A stretch of 64,000 bases of DNA, taken from positions 248,001-312,000 of the forward strand of contig NZ_JARXVT010000001.1 of assembly GCF_029892845.1 (NCBI RefSeq). Direction: 5' to 3'. Made by a program: the position numbers and the translations under genes. Below the pieces are notes generated by a model. That model had not been told where the DNA came from. It was given only the letters and a program-made list of their open reading frames with translations, and did no database searches. Below, piece after piece: positions 8,714-19,529 of this stretch (within the stretch, counting starts at the first letter, position 1; every line of letters starts with the position of its first letter). This DNA is from Aurantimicrobium minutum (GTDB lineage: Bacteria; Actinomycetota; Actinomycetes; Actinomycetales; Microbacteriaceae).

Positions 8714-8726
8714 TCCGAATTTTTGT

Positions 8727-8792
8727 AAAAAGACCGGCCCTGGACTTCTTTTCAGAAGCGGAACCGGTCGTGATAAAAATCATGTTATCACG
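8727..8792 (-). ncRNA. Structured RNA upstream of the abi gene (abiF-RNA-like candidate)
   Basis: Read on the minus strand: first a hairpin with an eight-base stem (8785-8792 with 8769-8776); then a second stem (CCGGTC at 8764-8769 with GACCGG at 8732-8737) enclosing a small hairpin (8745-8749 with 8754-8758); then five Ts (8731-8727). The last part is terminator-like. Computational work has described an abiF RNA motif upstream of Abi_2 genes, and this position and shape agree. The simpler alternative is a terminator of the preceding minus-strand operon, whose last gene stops at 8805. Outer boundaries are not determined. Confidence 0.5.
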
Positions 8793-8804
8793 ATGGGCTG
8801 ACAT

Positions 8805-9569
8805 TCATCCTTTAGGTCGACTGAACGGAATCTTCTTGCCGTGCATGATGCGGCCATGGGTGAACTGGATAGGTGCAATCATGGTGCTGTCATAGCCACT
8901 ACCTGCCAGTAGTTCAACAACGTCCTGCATTGCCATCTGGTGGCGCTTGAAGTTGTGAGCGGTGTCGTCAATCAGTGCTTGAGCGGCATCGCCGTTGAGG
9001 GCAGTGAACTGGTCCTTGATGTCCTGCCATGCCCAGTCTTCAATACCGAGGCTCTCGGCAGCCCACAAAGTGTCCGCAACAACTTCAGCCACACCATTGA
9101 TCATGAGGGTTCTGATCAGAGTGCGGGCAGCAGCGTCTCCGGGAACAGCGGAAACTACAGAAACATTCGTCCCGAGTGGTGCCAGAACATCAGACAGGGC
9201 CTGAGCGCCAGTTCCAGCTGCTTCTAGTGCGCCAGTTGGCGAAAGAGCCACGTCTGCATAAACGCCATTAGCAAACAGGCCAGAGATTCTATTCTTCTGC
9301 TCGGGGGTTCCGGCTGAATGATCTGCATAAATTGCTCCCGCTTTCAGCAGGGGAGCAATTTCTTGTGAAGTCTTTTCGGCAAGCTGTGGTGCACTGAAGT
9401 TCAGCACCACATCAGCTGCGGCTGCCTCCTCGAGGCTGGTGGCCAGTGGGATGGGAAGGAACTCTGCGGGGGCCAGATCGAAACCCACTACCTCAGCACC
9501 TGCACTCTGGAGTGCGACGCCGAGACGTAAGCCAGCGTCGCTGGCTCCGATAACTGCAATACGAGTCAT
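8805..9569 (-). CDS. NAD(P)-binding dehydrogenase, 6-phosphogluconate/hydroxyisobutyrate dehydrogenase-like
   Basis: A 254-residue protein with an N-terminal Rossmann domain (RIAVIGASDAGLRLGVAL) and a helical C-terminal domain of the DUF1932 type (ALNGDAAQALIDDTAHNFKRHQMAMQDV). The family reduces or oxidises beta-hydroxy acids, but the substrate here is unknown. It begins two bases after the aldo/keto reductase stop, with GAGG as ribosome binding site, and is the last gene of a minus-strand run from xseA. Confidence 0.7.
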   Translation of the reverse strand: MTRIAVIGASDAGLRLGVALQSAGAEVVGFDLAPAEFLPIPLATSLEEAAAADVVLNFSAPQLAEKTSQEIAPLLKAGAIYADHSAGTPEQKNRISGLFANGVYADVALSPTGALEAAGTGAQALSDVLAPLGTNVSVVSAVPGDAAARTLIRTLMINGVAEVVADTLWAAESLGIEDWAWQDIKDQFTALNGDAAQALIDDTAHNFKRHQMAMQDVVELLAGSGYDSTMIAPIQFTHGRIMHGKKIPFSRPKG

Positions 9570-9571
9570 GA

Positions 9572-10558
<987 letters not shown>

Positions 10559-10572
10559 GAGAATCCTGAGTC

Positions 10573-11967
10573 TTAGGGGTGAGTCATCGACAGCACATCA
10601 AGTGCAGTGTCGAGCTGTTCAAGGGTGAGCTTCTTGCCATCGACGTAACCCAGCTCAATGGTGGCTTCTCGGATGGTCTTGCCGGTGGCGACCGCATGCT
10701 TGGCAATCTTGGCGGCAGCTTCGTAGCCAATGTATTTGTTGAGCGGCGTCACGATGGACGGGCTGGACTCTGCCATGGCACGAGCCCGCTTCACATTTGC
10801 TTCAAGACCGTTGATGGTCTTGTCGGCCAGGATGCGCGAAGACGAGGAAAGCAAGCGGATGGACTCCAGCACGGAGCTGCCCATCACAGGGATCGCCACG
10901 TTGAGCTCGAACAAACCAGAAGCTCCACCCATCACCACAGCAGCATCGTTGCCGATGACCTTCATGCAGACCATGAGGACAGCTTCAGGAACAACAGGGT
11001 TGACCTTGCCGGGCATAATCGATGAACCTGGCTGCAGGTCCGGGATGTGAATCTCTGCCAAGCCCGTGTTGGGGCCAGAACCCATCCAGCGAATGTCATT
11101 ACAGATCTTGGTGAGTGACACCGCGATGGTGCGCAGGACACCCGATGCTTCAACCAAACCATCCCGGTTGGCCTGCGCCTCAAAGTGGTCGCGGGCTTCA
11201 GTGATGGGCAGCTTGGTTTCTTTAGCCAGCTTCTTGATCACGAGTTGGGGGAATCCCTTGGGGGTGTTGATTCCTGTTCCCACGGCCGTGCCACCCAGAG
11301 GAACCTCGGCAATACGAGGCAATGCAGCCTTGATGCGTTCAATACCGAGACGAATCTGGGCTGCATAGCCACCGAATTCCTGACCCAGGGTGACCGGGGT
11401 GGCATCCATGAGGTGGGTGCGACCGGACTTCACCACGGTGGCCCACTTCTTCGCCTTCTTCTCGAGTGATTTCGCGAGATAGTCGAGAGAAGGAATGAGA
11501 TCTTTCAGTAGCGCACTGGTCACAGCCACGTGAACAGAGGTGGGGAACACGTCGTTCGAGGACTGTGAGCAGTTCACGTGGTCGTTGGGGTGAACGGGTT
11601 TCTTGAGCTTGCCTGAGGCGAGGGTGGCCAACACCTCGTTCATGTTCATGTTCGAGCTGGTGCCTGAACCTGTTTGATAGATATCAATGGGGAACTGGTC
11701 GTCATACTTACCCGTAATGACCTGATCTGCAGCCCAGGCGATGGAGTCCGCAATCTTCTGATTGAGAACACCCAGCTCTGCATTAGCGAGAGCCGCCGAC
11801 TTCTTGATTTGGGCTAGTGCAGCGATATGGGCAGGCTCAAGAGTTGTTCCCGAAATGGGGAAGTTCTCGACTGCGCGCTGGGTTTGAGCGCCGTAGAGCG
11901 CGTTGATAGGCACCAGCACCTCACCCATCGTGTCGTGCTCAATGCGGAAATCTGTGTTCTGAGCCAT
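10573..11967 (-). CDS. fumC: Fumarate hydratase, class II
   Basis: A 464-residue member of the fumarase/aspartase superfamily with the signature [11 protein letters not shown] near residue 317, plus [14 protein letters not shown] and [11 protein letters not shown]. It interconverts fumarate and malate in the TCA cycle, as a homotetramer without Fe-S clusters. Length matches FumC. Located between carbonic anhydrase and the aldo/keto reductase on the minus strand, 39 bases after the former. Confidence 0.95.
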   Translation of the reverse strand: MAQNTDFRIEHDTMGEVLVPINALYGAQTQRAVENFPISGTTLEPAHIAALAQIKKSAALANAELGVLNQKIADSIAWAADQVITGKYDDQFPIDIYQTGSGTSSNMNMNEVLATLASGKLKKPVHPNDHVNCSQSSNDVFPTSVHVAVTSALLKDLIPSLDYLAKSLEKKAKKWATVVKSGRTHLMDATPVTLGQEFGGYAAQIRLGIERIKAALPRIAEVPLGGTAVGTGINTPKGFPQLVIKKLAKETKLPITEARDHFEAQANRDGLVEASGVLRTIAVSLTKICNDIRWMGSGPNTGLAEIHIPDLQPGSSIMPGKVNPVVPEAVLMVCMKVIGNDAAVVMGGASGLFELNVAIPVMGSSVLESIRLLSSSSRILADKTINGLEANVKRARAMAESSPSIVTPLNKYIGYEAAAKIAKHAVATGKTIREATIELGYVDGKKLTLEQLDTALDVLSMTHP

Positions 11968-12006
11968 GAGCGTCCTTGCTGTGGTGGTGAGATGGAGCGA
12001 AGGTTC

Positions 12007-12663
12007 TTAGATGCCGATGTCGCCGACCACGACGTCAGGCTGCACACGACCCTGACCGAGTCGGTAGTTCGCGCCCACGATGGCGAGGTTTCCCTCGGCA
12101 ATGGCCTGTGTGATGAGTTCTGAACTTTCCATGAGCTCCGCGATGGTGTCGCGCAGGTGTTCGCGACCAACCTCGAGAGCATCAACTGCTTGGGGATCTA
12201 GCGAGCCATCAGGTGCAAAGAGTCCTGCTTTGCCCGCAACGCGTCGGATGGCCGGAACGATGCGAGAAACAAGGGATTCAATGTGGGGTGGAAGCGGATT
12301 GGCATCCGGTCCCAACATGTTGATGGCACCGTTGACCGCACCACAGTTGTCGTGACCGAGGACAACGATGAGGGGAACCTCTAGAACGCTGACGGCATAT
12401 TCCAACGAACCAACCACTGAATCAGAGATGATCTGACCTGCGTTACGAACCACGAACAGGTCGCCGAGTCCCTTATCGAAGATGATTTCAGCAGCGAGAC
12501 GGGAGTCAGAGCATCCAAAAAGTGCTGACATGGGGCGCTGGGCGGCTACGAGTTCTGCGCGACGGTCAACGTCCTGACGAGGGTGAGCGGGAGCGCCTGT
12601 AACGAAGCGTTCGTTACCACGGGTCATCTCTTCCCAGGCCTTAGCGGGGGTGGTCTTGGTCAT
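12007..12663 (-). CDS. Beta-class carbonic anhydrase
   Basis: A 218-residue zinc enzyme with C51-x-D53-x-R55 (GCSDSRLAAE) and H104-x2-C107 (GHDNCGAV), the zinc ligands and Asp/Arg dyad of beta carbonic anhydrases. It interconverts CO2 and bicarbonate in the cytosol. Its start overlaps the end of the DUF4245-like gene by four bases, so the two are probably translated together. Confidence 0.93.
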   Translation of the reverse strand: MTKTTPAKAWEEMTRGNERFVTGAPAHPRQDVDRRAELVAAQRPMSALFGCSDSRLAAEIIFDKGLGDLFVVRNAGQIISDSVVGSLEYAVSVLEVPLIVVLGHDNCGAVNGAINMLGPDANPLPPHIESLVSRIVPAIRRVAGKAGLFAPDGSLDPQAVDALEVGREHLRDTIAELMESSELITQAIAEGNLAIVGANYRLGQGRVQPDVVVGDIGI

Positions 12664-13295
12664 TGCGCGCTCCTCAGGTCTGCCGTGATCGAAGTAGCTA
12701 GTTGGAGAAATTCTGCGTTGTCTGCGGTGCCAAAGAGAACAACAGTCGAACGCCCAGAAGAAGTTACCAATGCATACTGGACGTTTCCTGCGTCATTCAT
12801 GGAGCGATTGTCATACTCGGTCCAGACCTGGCCATCAATGGTGATTTCACCGGTGGCGGGGTAATCCTTAAGTTCGTTCGAAACCCAGGTTTCGTTCGCG
12901 TCGAAAGCTTCGTTGAACGCAATGAACTTATCGCTGGGGGTAATGAAGCCGATATACCAGCTGGTGACCTGACCGTTGGTGGCGTTACGCAGCTCCGCTG
13001 CGTTCGCACGCCACTGCTCAGGCATGGCGGGAACCAGAAGTTCTTCACCCAGAGATTTTGAGGCGATCTCAGACTGTGAAACGTAGTCGACTTGCCAGTT
13101 GGGTTCACCCTCTGCGCGGGGGACCGCGAAGTAAATCACTGCGACCAAACCAACCGTCACCAAAAGTGAATAGACCAGGTTGTTGATGGTCTTGCGAGAT
13201 TTATAGAGCCTGGAGTTTTCTGCCCTGCGAGCAGCAGTTTCTGCTGGTGTCTCAGGACGACCTAGCTCGGCAACAATCTTGGGCTTTTTGCTCAT
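12660..13295 (-). CDS. DUF4245-like single-pass membrane protein
   Basis: A 211-residue protein: a basic N-terminal segment, one transmembrane helix at about residues 36-58 (TINNLVYSLLVTVGLVAVIYFAV), then an extracellular domain (DYVSQSEIASKSLGEELLVPAMPEQWRANAAELR). This layout and the position beside xseB fit the actinobacterial DUF4245 family of unknown function. Four-base overlaps with xseB and with the carbonic anhydrase gene. Confidence 0.7.
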   Translation of the reverse strand: MSKKPKIVAELGRPETPAETAARRAENSRLYKSRKTINNLVYSLLVTVGLVAVIYFAVPRAEGEPNWQVDYVSQSEIASKSLGEELLVPAMPEQWRANAAELRNATNGQVTSWYIGFITPSDKFIAFNEAFDANETWVSNELKDYPATGEITIDGQVWTEYDNRSMNDAGNVQYALVTSSGRSTVVLFGTADNAEFLQLATSITADLRSAQ

Positions 13296-13519
13296 TCGGC
13301 GGCAGCGCCTGTGTCTAGTCCGGCACGCGCAGCGTTAAGGCGCTCTTTGGCGCCAACAAGCCATTCTTCACAGCGCTTGGCTAGTGCTTCGCCACGTTCC
13401 CAGAGAGCCAGAGTCTCTTCCAGAGTGGGGCTTCCCTGCTCTAGCTGAGAAACAACAGCAACGAGTTCATTACGTGCGTCTTCGTAGCTGAGCTTCGAGA
13501 CATCTACTGGTGCTGCCAT
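13292..13519 (-). CDS. xseB: Exodeoxyribonuclease VII small subunit
   Basis: A 75-residue helical protein with the XseB pattern SYEDARNELVAVVSQLEQG, then LEETLALWERGEALAKRCEEWL. It forms, with several copies per XseA, the exonuclease that degrades single-stranded DNA. It starts two bases after the xseA stop. Confidence 0.92.
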   Translation of the reverse strand: MAAPVDVSKLSYEDARNELVAVVSQLEQGSPTLEETLALWERGEALAKRCEEWLVGAKERLNAARAGLDTGAAAE

Positions 13520-13521
13520 AG

Positions 13522-14745
13522 TTACGATTCTACCTTCCGTGGACCGGCCGAAACCGCGTCGATAGTGCCCTTCGCGAGGGTGAGAGCAAATTCTGTTTTC
13601 GCAGGCGCATCCTTGGCGGAGCGTGCAACCTTGCCATTTGGCAATACAGCAATCGCATAGCCTCGATCGAGGGTCTGCTGGGGTGAGAGCGCTCGCAGTT
13701 GGGTCTTCAGCGACAAGGTTTCCTGAGCTGCGTTGTGCAGGGCGCGTTCAACCAGGTCAGAGCCTCGTTGAACGTTCCGCACGATCTCTTCAGCACGAGT
13801 TGTGATGATCCAGTCCGCATCTGCCAGGACGGGCCTTGAACGCAATGTCTCGAGGCGGTCGAGCTCGCCGGTGAGGAATGACGTCACGCGGTTGTTGATG
13901 CGACTGCGCGCATCGGCAACGCGTGCCAACTCTTCTCCCACATCAGGGACTACTCGCTTGGCGGCATCGGTCGGCGTGGAGGCACGAAGGTCGGCCACGT
14001 TATCCAGAAGCGGTGCATCGGCCTCATGGCCGATGGCACTGACCAGGGGAGTGACACAGGCTGCGGCAACGCGAACCAGCTTTTCATCGCTGAAGGGGAG
14101 CAGGTTCTGGAAGTCACCACCACCACGGGCCACGATGATGACATCCACTTCAGGGTCTGCATCGAGCTTCTGAATAGCGGCAATGACCTCTGGGACGGTT
14201 TGGTCCCCCTGCACCTTGGTGTGGATGACCTTGAACTCAACCTGAGGCCAGCGCAAATGCGCGTTCTTGAGAACGTCCTTCTCGGCGTCCGAGTCTTGCC
14301 CGGTAATCAGACCAATGCACTGGGGGAGGAACGGGAGCGGAACCTTGCGATCCGCATCGAAGAGACCTTCTTTGGCGAGCTGCGCGCGCAAGCGCTCCAG
14401 TTTCTCAAGAAGGTCACCCAGACCAACATGACGCAGCTCCAAGATGTTGAGGCCAAGGTTTCCGTTCTTCTTCCAGAAGTCGACCTTTACCAGCGCGATG
14501 ACGCGGTCACCCTGCTTGATGTCATCTGGCATCTTGGTGCGGGCATTGGACCAGATAGTGAAGCCCATGGTGGAGTCTTCAGTGAGGTCTTTGAGCTTGC
14601 CAAAGATGCCAGAGGAGCGTTGATCCCACTGAGTAATTTCACCCTCAACCCAGACCAAACCGAGGCGATCTAGATACGCCTTGAGCTTGCTGGTGAGGGC
14701 AGCAATGGGCCACGGATCTTCCGGGGTCGATGCCTCTTCACTCAT
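13522..14745 (-). CDS. xseA: Exodeoxyribonuclease VII large subunit
   Basis: A 407-residue protein with an N-terminal OB-fold ([16 protein letters not shown]) and the catalytic region containing [25 protein letters not shown] and [13 protein letters not shown]. It is the catalytic subunit of ExoVII. The ATG at 14745 is preferred over an upstream TTG (14775): TACCGT lies seven bases before it, as in other probably leaderless genes of this window, and it is preceded by AGAAGG. Confidence 0.93.
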   Translation of the reverse strand: MSEEASTPEDPWPIAALTSKLKAYLDRLGLVWVEGEITQWDQRSSGIFGKLKDLTEDSTMGFTIWSNARTKMPDDIKQGDRVIALVKVDFWKKNGNLGLNILELRHVGLGDLLEKLERLRAQLAKEGLFDADRKVPLPFLPQCIGLITGQDSDAEKDVLKNAHLRWPQVEFKVIHTKVQGDQTVPEVIAAIQKLDADPEVDVIIVARGGGDFQNLLPFSDEKLVRVAAACVTPLVSAIGHEADAPLLDNVADLRASTPTDAAKRVVPDVGEELARVADARSRINNRVTSFLTGELDRLETLRSRPVLADADWIITTRAEEIVRNVQRGSDLVERALHNAAQETLSLKTQLRALSPQQTLDRGYAIAVLPNGKVARSAKDAPAKTEFALTLAKGTIDAVSAGPRKVES

Positions 14746-14806
14746 ACCTTCTACGGTAGTCGAGACTCCGGACAAACCTCACCTTCAGTCGCCTACACTT
14801 GAAGCT
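14746..14806. promoter_or_regulatory. Divergent, probably leaderless promoters of xseA and ispH
   Basis: On the minus strand TACCGT (14758-14753) is followed by seven bases and the xseA ATG. On the plus strand TACACT (14794-14799) is followed by seven bases and the ispH GTG. Such spacing places transcription starts at or next to the start codons, common in actinobacteria. The -35 regions are not obvious. Confidence 0.6.
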
Positions 14807-15829
14807 GTGAGCGCAACGAATATTGGTCTGGGCATGCCCCGCGTCCCCCGCCCCAAGATGACTCTGGTGGAACTTCCTTCCCCCGAGCCCAAGCGCGTCC
14901 TTCTCGCTTCTCCTCGCGGCTACTGCGCTGGTGTTGACCGCGCGGTCATCACCGTGGAAAAGGCTCTCGAGTCTTTTGGTGCACCTGTGTATGTGCGCAA
15001 GGAAATTGTTCACAACAAGCACGTCGTGACCACCCTCGAAGAAGCAGGTGCGATCTTCGTCGACGAGGTTGACGAAGTCCCCGAAGGTTCACACCTCGTT
15101 TTCTCTGCTCACGGTGTTTCACCAGCGGTGGTGGCCGAAGCTGAAGCTCGCAACATGCAGGCCATCGATGCCACCTGTCCGCTGGTGACCAAGGTTCACC
15201 GTGAAGCCGTGCGTTTTGCTCGTGACGACTTTGAAATTTTGCTCATTGGGCACGAAGGCCACGAAGAAGTCGAAGGAACCGCGGGCGAAGCCCCGGACCA
15301 CGTCACCATCGTGGATGGTCCTCACGCCGTTCCTCACATCGAGGTCAAGGACCCCAACAAGGTTGTCTGGTTGTCTCAGACCACGCTCAGCGTGGACGAG
15401 ACCATGGAAACCGTTCGCCTGCTGCGTGAGCGCTTCCCCAACCTGCAAGATCCCCCCAGCGATGACATTTGCTATGCCACTCAGAACCGCCAGGTTGCTA
15501 TCAAGAAGGTCGCTGCTGATTCGGATCTCGTGATTGTGGTCGGATCTGCGAACTCCTCGAACTCGGTGCGCTTGGTTGAAGTTGCCCTCGAATACGGCGC
15601 CAAGGCTTCTTACCGCGTGGATTTCGCTGATGAAATCAAGCAGGAATGGTTCGAAGGCGTCTCTTCGGTTGGAGTCACCAGCGGCGCTTCTGTTCCGGAA
15701 GAACTCGTTCAGGACGTGCTTGAAGTACTTGCTTCTGGTGGATTCACGGACATCCAAGAAGTGAAGACCGCTGAAGAAGACCTCATCTTCTCGCTGCCGA
15801 AAGAACTGCGCCCGAAGCGCGCTTCTTAG
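14807..15829 (+). CDS. ispH: 4-hydroxy-3-methylbut-2-enyl diphosphate reductase
   Basis: A 340-residue IspH/LytB. The cluster cysteines are visible in [10 protein letters not shown] (C40), [13 protein letters not shown] and [16 protein letters not shown] and TQTTLS-type motifs also match. It makes IPP and DMAPP in the last step of the MEP pathway with a [4Fe-4S] cluster. GTG 14807 is chosen because a -10-like box lies seven bases upstream and longer starts would run into xseA. Its stop overlaps the convergent araC-type gene by four bases. Confidence 0.95.
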   Translation: MSATNIGLGMPRVPRPKMTLVELPSPEPKRVLLASPRGYCAGVDRAVITVEKALESFGAPVYVRKEIVHNKHVVTTLEEAGAIFVDEVDEVPEGSHLVFSAHGVSPAVVAEAEARNMQAIDATCPLVTKVHREAVRFARDDFEILLIGHEGHEEVEGTAGEAPDHVTIVDGPHAVPHIEVKDPNKVVWLSQTTLSVDETMETVRLLRERFPNLQDPPSDDICYATQNRQVAIKKVAADSDLVIVVGSANSSNSVRLVEVALEYGAKASYRVDFADEIKQEWFEGVSSVGVTSGASVPEELVQDVLEVLASGGFTDIQEVKTAEEDLIFSLPKELRPKRAS

Positions 15830-16830
15830 TAAGAAGTCGGAGCTTTTGTTCCCAGGCTCAACACCTTGGCTCCGGGACGATCGGCTTCATCGAGGTTGCG
15901 ATATTCACGCGGAGTCATGCCGACTTCAGTTAAGAACTGCTTGTTGAAATTTGCCAAGTTGGTATAGCCGGAGTCTTCCGCTATGGCAGAGACAGCCTTG
16001 TCTGTCTGTTCGAGCAGGCGACAGGCGTGGGCAATTCTAAGCTTTTTCACCATGTCACTAAAAGTCAGGCCGCTGACTTTGCGGAAGTATTTCGAAAAAG
16101 TTGGCTCTGACATTGAAGCAAGTCGCGCCGCCTCAGACATGCGGATATTCGAACGCAAGTTCTCGAAGATGTAGGCGATGCCGGCATCTGCTGCTGTTGC
16201 TTCGTCGCGGCTACTGGGTTCGGTATACCACTCGTTAGCGATGAGTTCTTTTTCCTCCGAGGGGGCGTTTGCCATCAAAGCCAAGATATTCATGAGGTGT
16301 GCGATGCGGGCAATGCCCTCGGTCTCACCCACAGCTTCAATCTCTACGGCAGCCTTTTCGGCGGTTTCGCCCTTGAAGAGAATTCCGCGGCTGGACTCTT
16401 GCAACAGATGGCGGGTGTCGGCAATTTCGGGGATGGTTTCGGCGCACTTTGCAAGCCATTCACGTTCGAATTGGATCACTGCATCACGATTGCGGATGAC
16501 TTGGCCAGGTTCAAGGTCACTCATCCAGTCGTGGGGGAGACCTGATCCCATCAAATAAACCTGACCAGCGGTGAAGGCGCCAACCGTATCTCCGATGATG
16601 AAGCTTCCTGTGCCCTCACGGATGAGGTGGATTTCAAACTCTGGGTGATATTGCCAGCGAGCAATTTCGCTGGGGTAGTCATGATTGAGGAATCGAAAAG
16701 ACTCGTTTGGCTGACGCGGTATGACTTCGCGATAAGGGCTGAGGGTGAGGATTTCCTCAGCGATTGTGGCTGGACGAGTGTCTCCAGAAAGTAACGGTTT
16801 TATAACACGCTCACTCAAGGGGGCCTCCAT
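15826..16830 (-). CDS. AraC-family regulator of the polyol cluster
   Basis: A 334-residue protein with an N-terminal cupin-like sensor domain ([19 protein letters not shown], then [19 protein letters not shown]) and a C-terminal double HTH of the AraC/XylS type ([44 protein letters not shown]). It diverges from the polyol ABC operon, which it probably activates in response to mannitol or sorbitol, as MtlR-like proteins do elsewhere. ATG 16830 has a weak GAGAAG upstream; a TTG at 16878 is possible but less likely. Confidence 0.88.
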   Translation of the reverse strand: MEAPLSERVIKPLLSGDTRPATIAEEILTLSPYREVIPRQPNESFRFLNHDYPSEIARWQYHPEFEIHLIREGTGSFIIGDTVGAFTAGQVYLMGSGLPHDWMSDLEPGQVIRNRDAVIQFEREWLAKCAETIPEIADTRHLLQESSRGILFKGETAEKAAVEIEAVGETEGIARIAHLMNILALMANAPSEEKELIANEWYTEPSSRDEATAADAGIAYIFENLRSNIRMSEAARLASMSEPTFSKYFRKVSGLTFSDMVKKLRIAHACRLLEQTDKAVSAIAEDSGYTNLANFNKQFLTEVGMTPREYRNLDEADRPGAKVLSLGTKAPTSY

Positions 16831-16860
16831 TGGCTTCTCGTTGACAACCAATCTACCCCC

Positions 16861-16960
16861 GTTTTGCCCAGTAAACAAGCGGAAGTTCGACGGTGCGCTG
16901 TGGGGGCATAGCTGGGGTGCAAAAAAGCATTAGTTCGTTTTGGCAAAAAAGTATCAGAAG
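16861..16960 (+). promoter_or_regulatory. Imperfect direct repeats in the regulator/transporter intergenic region
   Basis: GTTTTGCCCAGTAAACAAG (16861-16879, then CGGAAG) and GTTTTGGCAAAAAAGTATC (16937-16955, then AGAAG) share GTTTTG-x-C-x-A-x2-AA and a closing GAAG. AraC-type proteins bind tandem direct repeats, so these are candidate sites for the adjacent regulator. The rest of 16831-17164 has no gene; a small GCCGG/CCGGC hairpin lies at 17106-17121 in the leader. Confidence 0.4.
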
Positions 16961-17164
16961 TCCATGTCAGTGGGGGTGGATTTCGGTTTGCGTTCAGCTC
17001 TTTGTTACGTACATTCAAGACAGGAAAATTTGTCTTCACTCTTTCACTTCTTTGGTGTGATGGCTTCCAACTCTCTCCCTTTCGGGGTGAAGGCAACTTT
17101 TCTTAGCCGGGACGGTCCGGCGAACACCAAGTAAGTAATAAGCAACGACAACAAAGGAGTATCA

Positions 17165-18514
17165 ATGCTTTTGACTAAAAAGCGTGCACTTGCTTTGAGC
17201 GCGATCCTCGCCACCTCGGCACTCGCACTCACAGGCTGTTCAGGTGCTGGTGGAGCTAAGCAGGACGTCACTCTGACGCTCGCAACTGTAAGCAACCCAC
17301 AGATGAAGGACATGGAAGAGCTCAAGGGCGAATTCGAGTCTGCTAACCCAAGCATCAAGGTTAACTTCGTTCAGATGGAAGAGGGCGACCTTCGTGCCGC
17401 TGTCACCGCTGACGTCGCTTCCGGTGCTGGTCAGTACGACATCGTCACCGTTGGTGCATACGAAGTTCCACAGTGGGGCGCAAACGGCTGGCTGCAGGAC
17501 CTCACTCCTGCGCTCAAGGCTGACGCGACTTATGACGTAGAGGACATTCTTCCTCCCGTTCGTGACGCTCTCTCGGTAGATGGCAAGCAGTACGCAGTGC
17601 CTTTCTACGGTGAGTCCTCCATCCTGATGTATAACAAGGAAATGCTTGCTGCTGCAGGCGTAACCATCTCTAACAACCCAACCTGGCAGGAAGTTGCAAC
17701 CGCAGCTCAGGCTGTCAAGGATCAGGGCATCGCTGACTCGGGCATCTGCCTCCGCGGCAAGCCCGGCTGGGGTGACCTGTTCGCTCCACTGACCACTGTC
17801 GTCCAGACCTTCGGTGGTTCTTGGTATGACATGGACTGGAACGCACAAGTTAACTCTCCTGAGTTCACCGAGGCAGTTACCTTCTACAAGGACCTCCTCG
17901 CAAACGCAGGTCAGGCTGACCCTGTTTCCTACTCGTTCACTGAGTGCCTGAACCTCCTCCAGGAGGGTAAGACCGCTATGTGGTACGACGCATCTGTAGC
18001 TGCATCGATCCTCGAGGACGCTAAGACCTCGAAGGTTGCCGGCAAGATGGGTTACGCTCACGCTCCTACCTACAAGACCGCTGAGTCCGGATGGCTTTGG
18101 TCGTGGAACCTCGCAGTTCCCGAGTCCTCCAAGAACAAGGAAGCTGCAGACAAGTTCGTTCTGTGGGCAACTTCTAAGGACTACCAGCAGCTCGTTGGTA
18201 AGACTCTCGGCTGGACCCGCGTACCTCCAGGGGCTCGTATCTCAACCTACGAAATCCCTGAGTACAAGGAAGCTGCTGCTGCATTCGCGCCCATTACCCT
18301 TGAGGTCATGAGCTCGGTCAACCCATCGCAGCCTGGTGTTAACCCACAGCCATGGGTTGGTATCCAGTACGTAACCATTCCTGAGTTCCAGGATGTTGGA
18401 AACCAGGTTGCTCAGCTTGTAGCTGACGCAATCGCAGGCCGCATCTCGGTCGCTGACGCTCTGAACAAGGGCCAGGAGATCGCTCAGAAGGCTGGAGACG
18501 CGCACAAGAAGTAA
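17165..18514 (+). CDS. Polyol/sugar ABC transporter substrate-binding lipoprotein
   Basis: A 449-residue family 1 extracellular solute-binding protein. A lipoprotein signal with lipobox LTGC (cleavage before C22) follows a KKR N-terminus. The mature part (LTLATVSNPQMKDMEELKGEFE, then YDIVTVGAYEVPQWGANGWL) resembles SmoE/MtlE mannitol-sorbitol binders. Strong ribosome binding site AAAGGAG. Neighbouring permeases and mannitol/sorbitol dehydrogenases support a polyol ligand. Confidence 0.88.
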   Translation: MLLTKKRALALSAILATSALALTGCSGAGGAKQDVTLTLATVSNPQMKDMEELKGEFESANPSIKVNFVQMEEGDLRAAVTADVASGAGQYDIVTVGAYEVPQWGANGWLQDLTPALKADATYDVEDILPPVRDALSVDGKQYAVPFYGESSILMYNKEMLAAAGVTISNNPTWQEVATAAQAVKDQGIADSGICLRGKPGWGDLFAPLTTVVQTFGGSWYDMDWNAQVNSPEFTEAVTFYKDLLANAGQADPVSYSFTECLNLLQEGKTAMWYDASVAASILEDAKTSKVAGKMGYAHAPTYKTAESGWLWSWNLAVPESSKNKEAADKFVLWATSKDYQQLVGKTLGWTRVPPGARISTYEIPEYKEAAAAFAPITLEVMSSVNPSQPGVNPQPWVGIQYVTIPEFQDVGNQVAQLVADAIAGRISVADALNKGQEIAQKAGDAHKK

Positions 18515-18531
18515 TACTTCTTAGGCAACTC

Positions 18532-18568
18532 AGCCCGGGGTCGGTCTACTTGTAGGCCGGCCCTGGGT
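18532..18568 (+). repeat. Stable hairpin between binding-protein and permease genes
   Basis: A 12-pair stem with two G-U pairs (GGGTCGGTCTAC with GTAGGCCGGCCC) and a short TT loop, extended by five more pairs after a bulge. No T-run follows. Such a stem between a binding-protein gene and its permease genes typically protects the upstream mRNA or terminates part of the transcripts, giving more binding protein than permease. Confidence 0.6.
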
Positions 18569-18599
18569 TCCCACCACTCAACGACGAGAAAGAAAATCC

Positions 18600-19529
18600 A
18601 TGACGACCATCGTTCAGAAGCCAGGCGCACAAGCAGTGCCACCGGTTGGACAAGCAGAGAAGAAGAAAGTTCGACTTTCGCGTTCGCTCATCCTCCCCGC
18701 ACTGATCTTCGCCTTGGTCCTGACCCAGATCCCCTTCTTGGTCACGATCTACTTCTCGATGCTCAATTGGAACCAGCTCTACCCCAACGAGGTTGGCTTC
18801 AACTGGTTCGCCAACTACGTGACGGTGTTCACTGGCCCAGACTTCCTCTCTTCCCTTGGCGCAACAGTGCTCATTACAGGATCCTCTGTCGTCCTGTCAC
18901 TGTTGTTTGGTCTGGGATTCGCCATTCTTCTCGACCGCAAATTCCCCGGTCAGGCAATTGCCCGCACACTTCTCATTACCCCCTTCTTGATCATGCCTGC
19001 CGCGGCAGCGCTGATCTGGAAGTGGTCCATGCTGGATGCCAACGTCGGTATGGTCAACTTCGCGTTGACAACCCTCGGCCTTCCTCCAGTGGCATGGAAC
19101 ACAGATCTTCCTGCCGTCACCATCATCATGCTGTTGACCTGGCAGTTCACCCCCTTCATGATGCTGATTCTGTTGGCTGGTCTGCAGAGCCAGAGTAAAG
19201 ATGTCCTCGAAGCAGCTTCAGTTGATGGCTCAGGCCCCATTCGCACCTTCCAGTGGATTACCTTGCCCCACATGCGCCAATACATCGAGATTGCAACCCT
19301 GTTGGGCTCCATCATGTTGCTTCAAGTCTTCGACCCCATTGCGATTATGACTAAGGGAACAGGTGGAACAAAGACGCTGTCCTACCTGCTCTATGAACGC
19401 GCTTTTATTGGTCTAGATGTGGGCCAGGCGGCTGCCTTCGGTGTTGTTACCGTGTTCATCACGATTCTTGTTGCCACAATCGCCCTTCGAACTCTGTTCA
19501 AGGTATTCATGAACGGAGGAGACCGCTGA
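18600..19529 (+). CDS. Polyol ABC transporter permease (MalF-like)
   Basis: A 309-residue inner membrane protein with six likely membrane helices; the first is near residues 30-52 (LILPALIFALVLTQIPFLVTIYF). The EAA loop is visible as VLEAASVDGSGPIRTFQWITLPHM, the ATPase contact. It pairs with the next gene to form the channel. The last codon overlaps the next start by one base (TGATG). Confidence 0.9.
   Translation: MTTIVQKPGAQAVPPVGQAEKKKVRLSRSLILPALIFALVLTQIPFLVTIYFSMLNWNQLYPNEVGFNWFANYVTVFTGPDFLSSLGATVLITGSSVVLSLLFGLGFAILLDRKFPGQAIARTLLITPFLIMPAAAALIWKWSMLDANVGMVNFALTTLGLPPVAWNTDLPAVTIIMLLTWQFTPFMMLILLAGLQSQSKDVLEAASVDGSGPIRTFQWITLPHMRQYIEIATLLGSIMLLQVFDPIAIMTKGTGGTKTLSYLLYERAFIGLDVGQAAAFGVVTVFITILVATIALRTLFKVFMNGGDR

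Noticed and set aside
14681-14806. Longer N-terminus for IspH
   Set aside because: It would run antisense through the start of xseA; the GTG at 14807 has a -10-like box at the right distance and gives a normal IspH.
15822-15836. CTTCTTA-G-TAAGAAG palindrome at the ispH/AraC junction as a terminator
   Set aside because: The one-base loop cannot form as RNA and the stem is short; it may be chance at the overlapping stops.
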